In this document: one piece after another, positions 7,916 through 16,759 of the stretch
Numbering within the stretch: position 1 is the first letter of the stretch
Layout of the letters: every line of letters starts with the position of its first letter
From: Streptomyces goshikiensis
GTDB taxonomy: Bacteria; Actinomycetota; Actinomycetes; Streptomycetales; Streptomycetaceae
Direction of reading: 5' to 3'
NCBI RefSeq assembly: GCF_014650555.1
Contig: NZ_BMVE01000022.1
Location: 1 to 64,000, forward strand
Length of the DNA: 64,000 bases
Made by a program: the position numbers and the translations under genes
Notes under the pieces: model-generated
Told to the model about the DNA's origin: nothing
Database searches by the model: none
The model's input: only the letters and a program-made list of their open reading frames with translations

Positions 7916-9499
7916 CTACTTCGGGATGATCGTGAACGGTGTGGGTTCGAGACCGTCCACGCACGAGGTGTCGGGCGCGGTCGGGCGGGCGAGGAACGAC
8001 GCCAGCACGCGCTGCGCGCAGGGCGACTGTGGGACCACCCAGTGGCCGATTCCGGGGACCTGTACGGAGGTCGAGCGGGACAGGTCGCGGGCGACGCCCT
8101 TCGCCCAGCTCGCCCCGGTCTTCACGTCGAACGTGCCGGAGACCAGCAGCGCGGGCACAGAGCTGACCGTCGCCAGCCGCTGGACCTTCGCTCGGTCCGC
8201 GACGTTCCAGAGACCGCACACCGGGTACTGGAAGGGCAGTTGCGGCACTTGGGCCAGGACCGTGTCCGGCCACCCGGGGAAGGCCTTGCGCCCCGCCTTC
8301 AGCACGTCGGACTCCGAGTAGCCCGGAGCCCACTCGCCGCACGCTATCGAGTTCGTCAGGCCGTGCGCGAACATGCCGACCGGCTGGACCGAGCCGGCGG
8401 CGCGGGCCTGCGCGAAGCGCTGCGGGTTTCCGCGGCTGAGCTCGTCGAGCGCCGCCGGGATGTCCTTGGGCCGGGGGGTGAAGGCGACGATCAGGTTCAG
8501 CAGCGCGCCCCCGTCGAGGACGGTCTTGACCGGCTTCCCTCCGCTCGGCGGCTTGACGTACAGCGTGAGGGGGTGGGCCTCCAGCTTGCGCACCTGCTCC
8601 GTCAGCGTGCGGGGGAGGTCCGGGTAGCGGTCCTTGCAGGCCGGCTGCGCCGCGCACGCCGCGAAGATGTTGTGGATTCCCTCGGCGGTGCTGCCCCAGG
8701 TCCACGGCAGGGTCACGTCCCGGGGAGGTGTGACCGAGTCGATCGCCACCGACCGGATCCCCTCGGGGTGCAGGCGCAGGTACGTGAGGGCCAGGTTGCT
8801 GCCGTAGGAGTAGCCGTAGACGTTCCACCGGGGTATGGCCAGCGCCTTGCGCAGGTCGGCGAAGTCCGCCGCGTTCTCGGTGGTGTTGTAGGCGCTCAGG
8901 TCGACGCCGTCGGCCGTGAGGCGGGCGCGGCAGTCCTTCACCGCCTTGAGCATGAGCTGTTCGGCCTGCGGGGCGTCGTAGCCCAGGCCCACGGCCCGCT
9001 CGTTGAACCGGTCGACCTCCGGGCAGGCGAGGTTCGGCTGGTCGTACAGGTTGCCGCGCTGAGCCATGACGATCAGGTCGCGGTCCTTGTTCAGGCCGGA
9101 GTCGATGAGGAACGGTATGTCGTCGAACGTGTCGGCGCCGGGGCCGCCCGCCATGAACACCACCGGGTCCGCGGCGGGCTTCGCCGTGGCGGCCGCGATG
9201 ACCGCCACGGCCAGCCTGACGGTCCGGCCGCCGGGGCGGGAGCGGTTCTCGGGGACCTCCAGGAAGCCGCACCGCGCCTTGGCCAGCGCTTCCATGGGCT
9301 CGGGCGTCTTCGGACAGGTTCCGGGCACGAACCGGGGGGCTGCCGGGGTGGGCGTCACGCCGGGCGTCGCACCGGGCGTCGCACCGGGCCAGGCGGCGCC
9401 GTCGGATGCCGTCGAGGCGCTGACCGGTGCGGGGCCGAACGCGGCCAGGCAGGCCACAGCCGCCGCGGCGGCCACGGCGCGGATCGTGTGCTTGGGCAT
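7916..9499 (-). CDS. Secreted alpha/beta hydrolase, tripeptidyl-aminopeptidase (SlpD/SlpE) type
   Basis: 527 residues, a paralogue of the downstream gene. It has a signal peptide with a long Ala-rich core ending near VSAST, the nucleophile motif GYSYGSNLAL, an acid in SGTFDVKTGASW and the catalytic His in PGIGHWVVP. Both proteins share the opening block CPKTPEPMEAL. The ATG at 9499 follows an AAGGAAC site; an upstream in-frame ATG would add a non-signal-like extension. It is the first gene of a two-gene operon, and the 200 bp before it also hold the start region of the divergent DUF4436 gene. Confidence 0.88.
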   Translation of the reverse strand: MPKHTIRAVAAAAAVACLAAFGPAPVSASTASDGAAWPGATPGATPGVTPTPAAPRFVPGTCPKTPEPMEALAKARCGFLEVPENRSRPGGRTVRLAVAVIAAATAKPAADPVVFMAGGPGADTFDDIPFLIDSGLNKDRDLIVMAQRGNLYDQPNLACPEVDRFNERAVGLGYDAPQAEQLMLKAVKDCRARLTADGVDLSAYNTTENAADFADLRKALAIPRWNVYGYSYGSNLALTYLRLHPEGIRSVAIDSVTPPRDVTLPWTWGSTAEGIHNIFAACAAQPACKDRYPDLPRTLTEQVRKLEAHPLTLYVKPPSGGKPVKTVLDGGALLNLIVAFTPRPKDIPAALDELSRGNPQRFAQARAAGSVQPVGMFAHGLTNSIACGEWAPGYSESDVLKAGRKAFPGWPDTVLAQVPQLPFQYPVCGLWNVADRAKVQRLATVSSVPALLVSGTFDVKTGASWAKGVARDLSRSTSVQVPGIGHWVVPQSPCAQRVLASFLARPTAPDTSCVDGLEPTPFTIIPK

Positions 9500-9699
9500 G
9501 TGATCTCGTTCCTTTGCCGACATCGGCGGCGGCCTCCGACGGGACCGGGCCGCAGCGGTTTGCGGGAACGTTGTGGGCCGAACATGCGCTTTCGACGCTA
9601 CCGGGTGAAGCGTTCGGGTGCACGCGGAGTGGTCACGACCCGTACCCACCGGCCGTCCGACACGATGGGGCACCCCCTACCCACCTCGTCGGAGTCACC

Positions 9700-10605
9700 G
9701 TGACCCCACCGCCCGGCCCGCCGCCGGACCCGCCTCGCCCACGCGGCTCCGGCGGGTCGATCCTGCCGGTGCTGCTGCCCATCGCGGTCCTGATCGTGGT
9801 GGCGGTGGGTGTGGGCTCGTGGCTGCAGTTCACCGAGCGGCAGGCGGTCGACACCGTGCACACCGTCGGCGCCTCGGCCGCCGACCGGGTGGACGTGGAC
9901 GCCGTCATCCAGAACGTCGACGCCACGGGCAGAGAGCTGGTGCTGCGCGTCTGGGTCACTCCACGCGGAACCCTCGGCGAAGCGGAGGGGACCGCACCCG
10001 TGGCCGATCTCAGACTCAGGACCTCCGGGGCCACCCTGGGCGATCTGATGTTCAAGGCCCACGAGCGGCTTGAGACCAGGGACGTGCAGGTCGCGCTCAC
10101 CGGCGGATCGGTCAGCGACTACCCGTTCGACAGCTACGCGACCGCCATCGGCTTCCAGGCGCAGCTCGGGGACGAGCAGGTGCCGGTGCGCTTGCACTTC
10201 TCCAACAAGGACACGCTCTTCTCGGCCTCCGCGAACCAAGCGGCCTCCCGGCAGTCGGCCGTCGTGGCGCTGAGGCTGTCCCGGTCGGGCAGCGTGCTCG
10301 TCTTCGCGGTCTTCATGATGGTCGTGATGTGGGCGCTCGCGGCCTCCGTGCTCCTGGGGACCTGGTACCTGACGACCCGCGTCGAGGGACTGGTCTGGCC
10401 CGCGCTCGCCTGGATGGCCGCCACCCTGTTCGCCCTCGCGGCGTTCCGCAACACGGCTCCCGGCACACCCCCGATCGGGTGCGTGCTGGACTGGTTCGCC
10501 TTCCTGTGGGCCGAGACCCTCATCGCCCTCTGCCTGATCACCGTGGTCCTCACCGGCGTCCGCACCGCCCTCCGGCCGGACGAGGACCCCCAGCCCGCCC
10601 TCTGA
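9700..10605 (+). CDS. DUF4436-like membrane protein
   Basis: The 301-residue protein has a Pro-rich cytoplasmic start and a membrane helix (LPVLLPIAVLIVVAVGVGS). An extracellular beta-rich part of about 150 residues follows, then three to four C-terminal membrane helices. This order, with the DVDAVIQNVDATGRELVLRV opening of the outer domain, fits the DUF4436 family, whose function is unknown. The GTG at 9700 is chosen for the GGAG 8 bases before it and because the helix follows directly. The gene is single and divergent from the hydrolase pair. Confidence 0.65.
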   Translation: MTPPPGPPPDPPRPRGSGGSILPVLLPIAVLIVVAVGVGSWLQFTERQAVDTVHTVGASAADRVDVDAVIQNVDATGRELVLRVWVTPRGTLGEAEGTAPVADLRLRTSGATLGDLMFKAHERLETRDVQVALTGGSVSDYPFDSYATAIGFQAQLGDEQVPVRLHFSNKDTLFSASANQAASRQSAVVALRLSRSGSVLVFAVFMMVVMWALAASVLLGTWYLTTRVEGLVWPALAWMAATLFALAAFRNTAPGTPPIGCVLDWFAFLWAETLIALCLITVVLTGVRTALRPDEDPQPAL

Positions 10606-10707
10606 GGAGATGCGGGACTCAGCCGAGGGCCGGGACCGGGGCCTGCCGTCGACTCGTCCGGGCGAGGCCCGGGGACGGGGCCCGGGCCTCCGCTCGGGTG
10701 CGGTCGG

Positions 10708-11094
10708 TCATCGGGCGCCGGTGATCCATCGCTGGATGGCCGCGTTGACGGCGTCGTCGAGTGCGGAGACGGCTTCGATGGCGCGCAGGTCCCCGGCGCG
10801 CGGCGGGATTCCGGCGGCGGTCAACGCGGCGTGCAGGTCGAGGCGCCGGTGGTCCGTCGCGCTGATCCGGCTGACGGACTCCTGCTGCTCCTGGCTCGGG
10901 TTCGCGTTCGGCGGGGAGTTCTGGAAGCACCTGTCCTTGTTGCGCTCGAATCCCCGCAGACCGGGGAAGCGGTAGGGGTCGAGCTCCTCCGGTGTCTTCG
11001 GCGCCTGTGGGGGAACTCGCCACGTGTTCATGCCAGGACCTCCGGGAGTCCGGTTGGTGGTGGGGGAAGGTGTGGTGGGAGGGCGCCGGCTCAT
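10708..11094 (-). CDS. Hypothetical protein
   Basis: A 128-residue protein of unknown family. It has a Pro-rich N-terminus, then a stretch with one Cys (NKDRCFQNSPPN) and a helical C-terminal half (RLDLHAALTAAG ... LDDAVNAAIQRWI). There is no signal peptide or membrane segment. The ATG at 11094 overlaps the stop of the upstream gene (ATGA) and has AGGAG nearby. A second good start exists at 11031, where GGAGGT sits 6 bases before an ATG and would give 107 residues. It is coupled with the 86-residue gene at 11091. Confidence 0.6.
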   Translation of the reverse strand: MSRRPPTTPSPTTNRTPGGPGMNTWRVPPQAPKTPEELDPYRFPGLRGFERNKDRCFQNSPPNANPSQEQQESVSRISATDHRRLDLHAALTAAGIPPRAGDLRAIEAVSALDDAVNAAIQRWITGAR

Positions 11095-11351
11095 GTCCGG
11101 TGCTCCTGCAGGACGTGGGCACCCGCGGCGATCACCTCGGCGAGCTGGTTGGCGAGGTCGACGCTGCATCCGCCGAGCCGGACGAACCCGCGGGAGCCCA
11201 AGGGCCCGTCGTTGGCCAGGGAGGGGAGGGACAGCCCCGCGAGCGCGAGGGCTGCCTCAAGGTTGGTGACGGCGTCCAGGCCTGCCTGGTAGGCGGCGTC
11301 CTGAAGCTGTTTGTACTGGATCCGCTCGGCGTAGGAAGTGTCGTAGGGCAT
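11091..11351 (-). CDS. Small hypothetical protein
   Basis: An 86-residue, mostly helical soluble protein (LQDAAYQAGLDAVTNLEAAL in the first half, VDLANQLAEVIAAGAHVL in the second). GAGGAGAG precedes the ATG, and its stop overlaps the next gene's start. No family is recognised. The two-gene unit has its own promoter region to the right (11352-11647). In that region I see no gene I would defend; the one open frame there has no ribosome site. Confidence 0.6.
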   Translation of the reverse strand: MPYDTSYAERIQYKQLQDAAYQAGLDAVTNLEAALALAGLSLPSLANDGPLGSRGFVRLGGCSVDLANQLAEVIAAGAHVLQEHRT

Positions 11352-11647
11352 GGTCGCTCTCCTCTTGCAGGTGTTGGGGGGTGCCGAGATCGCGGATCGC
11401 CCGTGACTTATTGGATCCGATTGTCGTTCCCCAGGTGAAGATCATCACTTCGGCTCGGGGAAGGACTCCGCTCTCCATGTGGCTGGCGCTTGTCGCGTGT
11501 CCGTCGATGGCCGTGGTGGCCCCGCTCCGCCCGGGCGTCGTCACGGTCTTCACCGCTCTCGACGCACCCGGGCGACCGCCCTCCGAGCACAGACCCACCG
11601 CGCACGCGGCGGACCGCTTCCCGCCGGGGCCTTCGCGGAGGTGACCG

Positions 11648-12457
11648 TCAGCCCCGGTGATGGAGCTTCGAGGCGGGGGAGGGCCTGGAATTACGGTGTC
11701 GTGGCGTCGGCTGGCGAGGGGGTCGGGTGAGCGTGATCGTGCGGACGAGCTGCTGGAAGCAGGCGAGCGCGGCGATGGCGGGGAGGGTCGCCGATGCCTG
11801 GGCGGCGAACGTTCTCGGCGCTTGAGACACGCACAGGAGCGTGGCCAGCAAGGAGAACAACAGGACGATGGACCAGGAGTGGGCGGCTCGGCGCTGGTGC
11901 AGGGCCGCCCTGAGGATGGACAGGGAGCCGACCATCCAGGGCCCGTAGATCAGCAGCGGCCACCAACTGACCACTTCGTGTGCGGTGTGGGGCGTGGCAC
12001 TGTGCCGGAGGGCGTCGCAGAGGGCGAGGCCGCTGAGGATGCTCACGACGGCGGCGATGATCGCCACCAGTACCGCGGTGCAGAAGCTGCCCGTCCGCAT
12101 CAACGGCGCCGTCGACCTCTTCGCCGTCGCGGTCCGGCGGTGCCCGCCGGACACGTGTGTCCGGGGCATTCCGATGGTGTCCGACGGTCCGCCCACCAGA
12201 CCGGTGGTACGCATCGTGTCGCCTTCATCGTCGAAGACGATGCGGTCGAGGGTCTCCCCCTGGCCGGCGGCCATGCTCCCCTGAAGAAGACAGGCGAGCT
12301 CCTCCGCCGGATCCCATCCGCCGTTCTGCTGGCTCAGCCCGAACGCCGCGTGCATCGCGGCGATGTCCTCTTCGGGATCCGGTACTTGCCGGAACGTGTG
12401 GGGATCCGGCTGGACGGGAAAGCCGTTCCTGCCGTGATGACCGTAGGGTTCATACAC
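11648..12457 (-). CDS. Membrane protein with DUF2637/SpdB-like helices
   Basis: The 269-residue protein has an N-terminal soluble part of about 120 residues with DPEEDIAAMHAAFGLSQQNG and a short basic link. Four membrane helices follow (FCTAVLVAIIAAVVSILSGL, WWPLLIYGPWMVGSLSILRA, WSIVLLFSLLATLLCVSQ and TLPAIAALACFQQLV), then a basic tail. The helix pattern resembles DUF2637/SpdB proteins, some of which serve plasmid spread in Streptomyces; this family call is tentative. Its start overlaps the end of the upstream gene by 8 bp, so the two form one operon. Confidence 0.6.
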   Translation of the reverse strand: MYEPYGHHGRNGFPVQPDPHTFRQVPDPEEDIAAMHAAFGLSQQNGGWDPAEELACLLQGSMAAGQGETLDRIVFDDEGDTMRTTGLVGGPSDTIGMPRTHVSGGHRRTATAKRSTAPLMRTGSFCTAVLVAIIAAVVSILSGLALCDALRHSATPHTAHEVVSWWPLLIYGPWMVGSLSILRAALHQRRAAHSWSIVLLFSLLATLLCVSQAPRTFAAQASATLPAIAALACFQQLVRTITLTRPPRQPTPRHRNSRPSPASKLHHRG

Positions 12458-12758
12458 GGGCGCGGAGCCTCACTTGATCGTCGGCGCACATCCGGGACGC
12501 GTCCAGGTCCTGCGACCGTCGATCGAAATCGTGATGGATCACTTCCATCGCCTTGAGGAAGTCCTCGAACACCGCGGACGAGTATCTCAGCTCGATTTCC
12601 CCACCCTCGTGGCACAGGGTCGCGTGTTCGCTCTGGGCGCGGTCCGATGAGGCCGGCATGAATGCCCATTTGCCCATCCGGGGAACCTCGGAACCGATGG
12701 AGGGAACCTCCCCCGCCGTATACCGATGAAGGATTGCATCAAGGTTTGCCGTTGTCAT
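12450..12758 (-). CDS. Hypothetical protein upstream of the DUF2637-like gene
   Basis: 102 residues. An acidic soluble protein with SSDRAQSEHATLCHEGGEIE and VFEDFLKAMEVIHHDFDRRS, and no membrane segment. It overlaps the downstream membrane-protein gene by 8 bp. The ATG at 12758 is chosen, though the ribosome site (TTGGAC) is poor and a longer reading from 12800 cannot be excluded. No family is recognised. Confidence 0.55.
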   Translation of the reverse strand: MTTANLDAILHRYTAGEVPSIGSEVPRMGKWAFMPASSDRAQSEHATLCHEGGEIELRYSSAVFEDFLKAMEVIHHDFDRRSQDLDASRMCADDQVRLRARV

Positions 12759-13207
12759 AGTCCAACTAACGCTCCCGGCCTCGGACAGGGCATGCGCCAT
12801 GCGGGTGATGATGGCGGAGCGTATCCAGGTTGACCTGTCGGGTTTCGCTTCGCGCGCCCTCCCACAGCACGTCGTCGCAGCTCAGGACGGTGAGGGCGGG
12901 GCGGCGACCGGCGCGGCGCAGGGGAGCGCGCTCCCGGCTCGCACGGCTCTCGCGAGACCTGGCACCGCCCGGGCGGGGCCGCCCGATCCCCGGCGAATGG
13001 CCAGGCCGTCGCGTTCCCGACCGGCCCCGCCGAGGCGCCCGGGCCGCCTGATGGAAGTCGGAAGTAACGGTAATCCGACAGGTGCTGCTTATGGCTGCAA
13101 CAAGAAGACGGGGCATAACTCTGCATATGCCGAAGCGTTATGACGAACTGTTGGCGAGGGTTCGACCGCGAGCCCCTGAACCAGTCCGCCAGCGGAAAGG
13201 ACTTGCC
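12759..13207. other. 449-bp gap with no supported gene
   Basis: Open frames exist on both strands but none has a ribosome site or a recognisable product. The right part (about 13060-13145) is lower in GC than its surroundings and probably holds the promoter of the small gene at 13208. Confidence 0.4.
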
Positions 13208-13489
13208 GTGGCAGACGTGTTGTTGAAGGTTGTGCTGGTCTGCGCCGTACTGGGAGCGTTCTGGGGCGCGTTGGCATCGTCGGGGGTGGGCCGGATGCGG
13301 CACGGGGACATCCTCGAACTGAGGCGCCAGCAACGCTTCAGGCACGTTCTGGACAGGAACGTGCAAGCCACCTGGCCCTCCTACCCGGAAGTGCCGCTGG
13401 CTGCCGTGCCGGTACGAGAACCCGTGGGCGCGACCACCTGCGCCGCCTGTGGAGCGCTGTCCGGACCGGGAGGTGGTGTCGCCGGCTGA
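13208..13489 (+). CDS. Small single-pass membrane protein, unknown
   Basis: A 93-residue protein opening with one hydrophobic helix (LLKVVLVCAVLGAFWGALA), then a basic region (ELRRQQRFRHVLDRN) and a C-terminal CxxC (TTCAACGA). The GTG at 13208 has GGAAAGGA six bases upstream, which decides the start. Longer readings from 13082 or 13127 lack such a site. It converges on the XRE regulator gene. Function unknown. Confidence 0.5.
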   Translation: MADVLLKVVLVCAVLGAFWGALASSGVGRMRHGDILELRRQQRFRHVLDRNVQATWPSYPEVPLAAVPVREPVGATTCAACGALSGPGGGVAG

Positions 13490-13518
13490 GTACGGACACC
13501 GCCTGCGGCTCACGGGGG

Positions 13519-14370
13519 TCAGGTGTGGATCCGGAGGGCGTCGTGGATGAACTCGCGGCTCTGTTCGGGGCCGAGGGCCTGCGCCTGGAGGTGGTCGTAC
13601 ATGAACTGGTAGGGCCGGCGGTCCGCCGGCTTCTCCAGGTAGAGGTCGCTGGTGAAGCGCTCCAGGTACACGGCTCCCCCGTCGCTGTCGGGAAACGTCA
13701 GGATGGAGAACTGCCCCGAGACTCCGGGGTGCGCTCCCGCGCCGTGTGCGAGGACCTGCGTCGTGACGTGCGGCTGGGCGCTGAGGAGGTGCAGGTGTTC
13801 GAGCTGCTCGCGCATGATCCCGGCGGTACCGACGGCGCGGTGCAGCACCGATTCGTCCAGGACGACCCACAACCGGAGGGAACGGGCCGGATGGTGGGCG
13901 CGGTGCTGGCGCCGTAACCGCACCTCAAGACGGGTGGCGACCTCCTCGGCCGTGATGTGAGGGTTCGTTTCCCTGATGACCGCGGCGGCATAGGCGGGGG
14001 TCTGCAGCAGGCCGGGGATCACCAGTGGCTCGTACGAGTGGATGGAGGCGGCCTCGGTCTCCATCCCGACGAACACGCTGTACGGGACGTCGCCGTAGGC
14101 GACCCACCAGCCCTGCCGGCCGGACTCGCTCGCCATCCGCATCAGCGCGGCGACGAACGACTGGTCGGTGACCTCGTAGAGCTCACACACGTCCCGTACG
14201 TCACGGGGGTTGATGGCGCGACGCCCCGTCTCCAACAGGCTGATCTTGGACTGGGACACCAGAAGCCGCCCGGCCACCTCTTGGGCCGTCATACCTGCGG
14301 CACGGCGCAGGCGGCGGAGTTCCGCACCCAGGCGCCGCCTTCTGATGGTGGGGCTTCCGTTCGCCGCCAT
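13519..14370 (-). CDS. XRE-family regulator with DUF5753 domain
   Basis: 283 residues. An N-terminal helix-turn-helix (LRRLRRAAGMTAQEVAGRL, then SQSKISLLETGRR) is followed by the DUF5753 ligand-binding-like domain: YEPLVIPGLLQTPAYA near residue 110, and HVTTQVLAHGAGAHPGVSGQ later. Streptomycetes carry dozens of these; many are paired with a small DUF397 protein and affect development or antibiotic production. No DUF397 gene lies on either side here, so this copy is an orphan or acts with a distant partner. Confidence 0.92.
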   Translation of the reverse strand: MAANGSPTIRRRRLGAELRRLRRAAGMTAQEVAGRLLVSQSKISLLETGRRAINPRDVRDVCELYEVTDQSFVAALMRMASESGRQGWWVAYGDVPYSVFVGMETEAASIHSYEPLVIPGLLQTPAYAAAVIRETNPHITAEEVATRLEVRLRRQHRAHHPARSLRLWVVLDESVLHRAVGTAGIMREQLEHLHLLSAQPHVTTQVLAHGAGAHPGVSGQFSILTFPDSDGGAVYLERFTSDLYLEKPADRRPYQFMYDHLQAQALGPEQSREFIHDALRIHT

Positions 14371-14731
14371 GGGCGGTCTACCTCCGACTACAGGACCTCA
14401 TGCTGAGACGCACACCCAGGACAAGCGGCAAAAGCATTCTGCGTATCCGGACCGCCGAGGAGCCACACCAGGACCACGAAGATCACCTATTCAGCCCAGA
14501 GGCCCAACGCGCCCGGCGCTGCGCCGGGGCATTCACGGCTCCCGCGCGGTCGGCTCACACCCCGGACGGCGCGGATCGCCCGTCTGCCGCTCCCGCTGGG
14601 CGGGGCGGGACCAGGCGTCCTAGCCTCGTGCGAGTCCGCTCCGGTGTCGGCGGGGCGGAGGAGCGGCCGGGCCCGATGCCCGGGGCGCGGGTGGCGGCTC
14701 TTGCCAGGTACACGATTCTCAGGGAGCCCGT
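14371..14731. other. 361-bp divergent intergenic region
   Basis: It lies between the XRE gene (minus) and the methyltransferase gene (plus). Both promoters must be here. I find no strong dyad and no gene with a ribosome site. Confidence 0.5.
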
Positions 14732-15406
14732 GTGAGCATCTCCGAACGGCAGCTGATCGGATCACCGGAGCCATGGAGCCGCGGCCCGTACGCGGAGGCG
14801 ATGTTCGCTCCCGCCGGCGACATCACGCTGCGGGACTGCGAGGGCTGGACCTTCCCGTTGGAGGTCGGCCGCTGGTCACAGCGGGTGGACCCGACGGACC
14901 GGACGGTCCTGGAGCGCTGTGCCGGGCGGGTCCTGGACCTCGGGTGCGGGGCCGGACGCCTCGTTGAGGCACTCGCTTCGCGGGGCCACACCGTCCTGGG
15001 CATCGACGTCTCCCCGGTCGCCGTCATCTCCACGGTGTGCCGGGGCGGTCCCGCGCGCAGCGGTACGGTCTTCAGCCCGGTACCGGACGAGGGCACGTGG
15101 GACACGGCGCTCCTGATGGACGGCAACATCGGCATCGGGGGCGACCCGCTCCACCTGCTGCGGCGCGTCCACGACCTCGTACACCCGGGAGGGCTCCTGA
15201 TCGTGGAGGCCGCGCCCTCGGAGGTGGACGAGAGGCGACGGGTACGGATCCATTCCGGGCAGGCGGCGATCAGCACCGTCTTCGCCTGGGCCCGAGCGGG
15301 ATCCGGTGCGGTGGTCCGGTACGCCCGGCTGTCGGGCTGGTCTCCCGTCGAGGAGTGGACCGTGCCCGGGACACGTCACTTCGTGGCCTTGCGGGCGTGT
15401 GTCTGA
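14732..15406 (+). CDS. Class I SAM-dependent methyltransferase
   Basis: 224 residues with a Rossmann-fold methyltransferase core. Motif I is RVLDLGCGAGRLVEALASRG (about residues 67-86), an acidic loop GIDVSP follows, then TALLMDGNIGIGG and LVHPGGLLIVEAAPSE as later strands. The GTG start has AGGGAG five bases upstream. In other streptomycetes, as I recall it, this type sits beside a membrane-anchored molybdopterin oxidoreductase. Here that neighbour survives only as the fragment at 15459-15746. The substrate is unknown. Confidence 0.88.
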   Translation: MSISERQLIGSPEPWSRGPYAEAMFAPAGDITLRDCEGWTFPLEVGRWSQRVDPTDRTVLERCAGRVLDLGCGAGRLVEALASRGHTVLGIDVSPVAVISTVCRGGPARSGTVFSPVPDEGTWDTALLMDGNIGIGGDPLHLLRRVHDLVHPGGLLIVEAAPSEVDERRRVRIHSGQAAISTVFAWARAGSGAVVRYARLSGWSPVEEWTVPGTRHFVALRACV

Positions 15407-15458
15407 GCCCTTGCCCCGTTGCGTTCCGGTCGCAGGCGCAGCCAGGTCCGTACCGTCC

Positions 15459-15746
15459 AGACGGGGAGGTGGGCCAGGTGAACAGGTAGAAGCCGAGCCA
15501 GCCCTTGTCCGGCGTCTGGTCGTTGCGGGGGGCGAGGTCGGGGTTGTAGGCGGCGTACGACAGCAGGCCCGTCACGAACAGCACCGTGACCCCGGCCAGC
15601 AGGACCAGCCCGAACACTGCGGTCAGCCACGGCCCGCGCAGAGGGCTGCGCCAGAAACCCGGACGCGTGGGGCCCGGAGGCGGCCCCGCCGACCGTGCCC
15701 GGCCCACCGCGCTCCGCACCCGCTCGCCGAACCGCGCACATGACAC
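15459..15746 (-). pseudogene. Remnant of a membrane-anchored molybdopterin-dependent oxidoreductase (N-terminal part only)
   Basis: From a GTG at 15746 about 96 residues can be read. They include a membrane helix (LTAVFGLVLLAGVTVLFVTG) followed by LLSYAAYNPDLAP and GWLGFYLFTWPTSP, which resembles the N-terminal membrane part of a Streptomyces molybdopterin oxidoreductase family. The likeness then stops, and the frame runs into the 3' end of the methyltransferase gene on the other strand. The catalytic part, several hundred residues in intact members, is missing. I infer a large deletion. Lack of a database search is the main limit. Confidence 0.55.
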
Positions 15747-15804
15747 GCGGAACCGCCCTGCTCCCCCGGTCGGCGCAACGGCCCCGCCCAGCGACGACGA
15801 ACGG

Positions 15805-15840
15805 GGTGGGCCGGTCACCGCGTGCGGTGACCGGCCCACC
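15805..15840. terminator. Terminator hairpin after the fasciclin gene
   Basis: A perfect 16-bp inverted repeat (15805-15820 and 15825-15840) with a CGTG loop. It lies 36 bp past the stop of the fasciclin lipoprotein gene on the minus strand. Confidence 0.8.
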
Positions 15841-15875
15841 CGGCGCTCTGTCGTACGGATGCCCTGACCGTAGGG

Positions 15876-16535
15876 TTACTTGGGCATCAGGACCGTGTCG
15901 ACGATGTAGACGGTCGCGTTGGCGGTGGGGACGTTGCCGCAGACGACGTTGGAGGTGTCGTTGACCTTGTAGGACTCACCGGAACCGCTGGTGGTGAGCT
16001 TGGTCTTCTCCAGGGTGTCGTAGGAGCCGTTCTCCAGCTGCTTCGGGGTGAGCTTCTGGCCCACGACGTGGTAGGTGAGGATCTTGGTGAGCATGGCCTT
16101 GTCGGCGAGGACCTTGTCGAGGTCGGCCTTCGGGATCTTGGCGAAGGCGTCGTTGGTGGGCGCGAAGACGGTGATGTCCTTGGCGTTGTTCAGGGTGTCC
16201 ACGAGGCCGGCCTTCTTCACGGCGGCGACCAGCGTCGACAGGGCGGGGTTGTTCGAGGCGGCGGTGGCGACCGGGTCCTTGGCCATCCCGTCGAAGGAGC
16301 CCGCACCCTCCTTCGGGACGCCCGCACACGCCGAACCGAACGGCTTGTCCATCGCCATCGCCGGCTCGGAGGCGGCACCCGAAGCGGATCCGTCCGTGCT
16401 CGCCGAGGCGGCGGAACCCGCGGCGGGAGAGTCGCTGTCCCCGGAGCATGCGGTCAGCGCGAAGGGCAGCACGGCGGCGGCTGCAACGGCGACGGCGGTA
16501 CGACGGAAGCGAAGCGTGTGCACTGTGTTCTCCAT
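15876..16535 (-). CDS. Fasciclin-domain lipoprotein (MPT83-like)
   Basis: 219 residues. It has a lipoprotein signal with lipobox LTAC (Cys at about 30), an Ala/Ser-rich linker, then one fasciclin (FAS1) domain with NNPALSTLVAAVKKAGLVDT, ITVFAPTNDAFAKIP and LTYHVVGQKL. FAS1 domains act in adhesion or surface binding. In mycobacteria MPT83 (lipoprotein) and MPT70 (secreted) flank dipZ. Here the close paralogue at 25638, with a dipZ-like gene after it, sits about 9 kb away beyond the NRPS operon. A strong hairpin ends the transcript. Confidence 0.93.
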   Translation of the reverse strand: MENTVHTLRFRRTAVAVAAAAVLPFALTACSGDSDSPAAGSAASASTDGSASGAASEPAMAMDKPFGSACAGVPKEGAGSFDGMAKDPVATAASNNPALSTLVAAVKKAGLVDTLNNAKDITVFAPTNDAFAKIPKADLDKVLADKAMLTKILTYHVVGQKLTPKQLENGSYDTLEKTKLTTSGSGESYKVNDTSNVVCGNVPTANATVYIVDTVLMPK

Positions 16536-16712
16536 GGGGTGTCAGTGTGTGGTGACGAAAGAAGCGGAACCTGCGGACCGGATGCGGCGGCGGTGCAGAT
16601 GTGCGATACGGGGTGACCAGATCCGGTGCCCCTCACGACCTGTATTCGGCGCCCCGAGCACACCGGATGGGTCTCTCATACGATCGAGTGAATATCTCTT
16701 GTTGTGTTGACG

Positions 16713-16748
16713 AGCCGGGCCCTCCCCGCTCCCGGGGAGGGCCGGGCT
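16713..16748. terminator. Terminator hairpin after the chaplin gene
   Basis: A near-perfect 15-bp inverted repeat (16713-16727 and 16734-16748, one mismatch) just downstream of the chaplin stop on the minus strand. Confidence 0.65.
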
Positions 16749-16759
16749 CCGGCCTACCG

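Noticed and set aside
5967..9703. Open frames over 1000 codons on both strands across the hydrolase pair
   Set aside because: They are shadow frames of high-GC DNA. The two secreted hydrolase genes explain the region with signal peptides, motifs and ribosome sites.
12799..13143. Open frames on both strands in the 12.76-13.2 kb gap
   Set aside because: No ribosome site, no recognisable domain, and composition biased toward Arg/Pro/Ala as in shadow frames.
14400..14735. 111-codon frame before the methyltransferase gene
   Set aside because: Starts without a ribosome site and overlaps the methyltransferase start; no family likeness.
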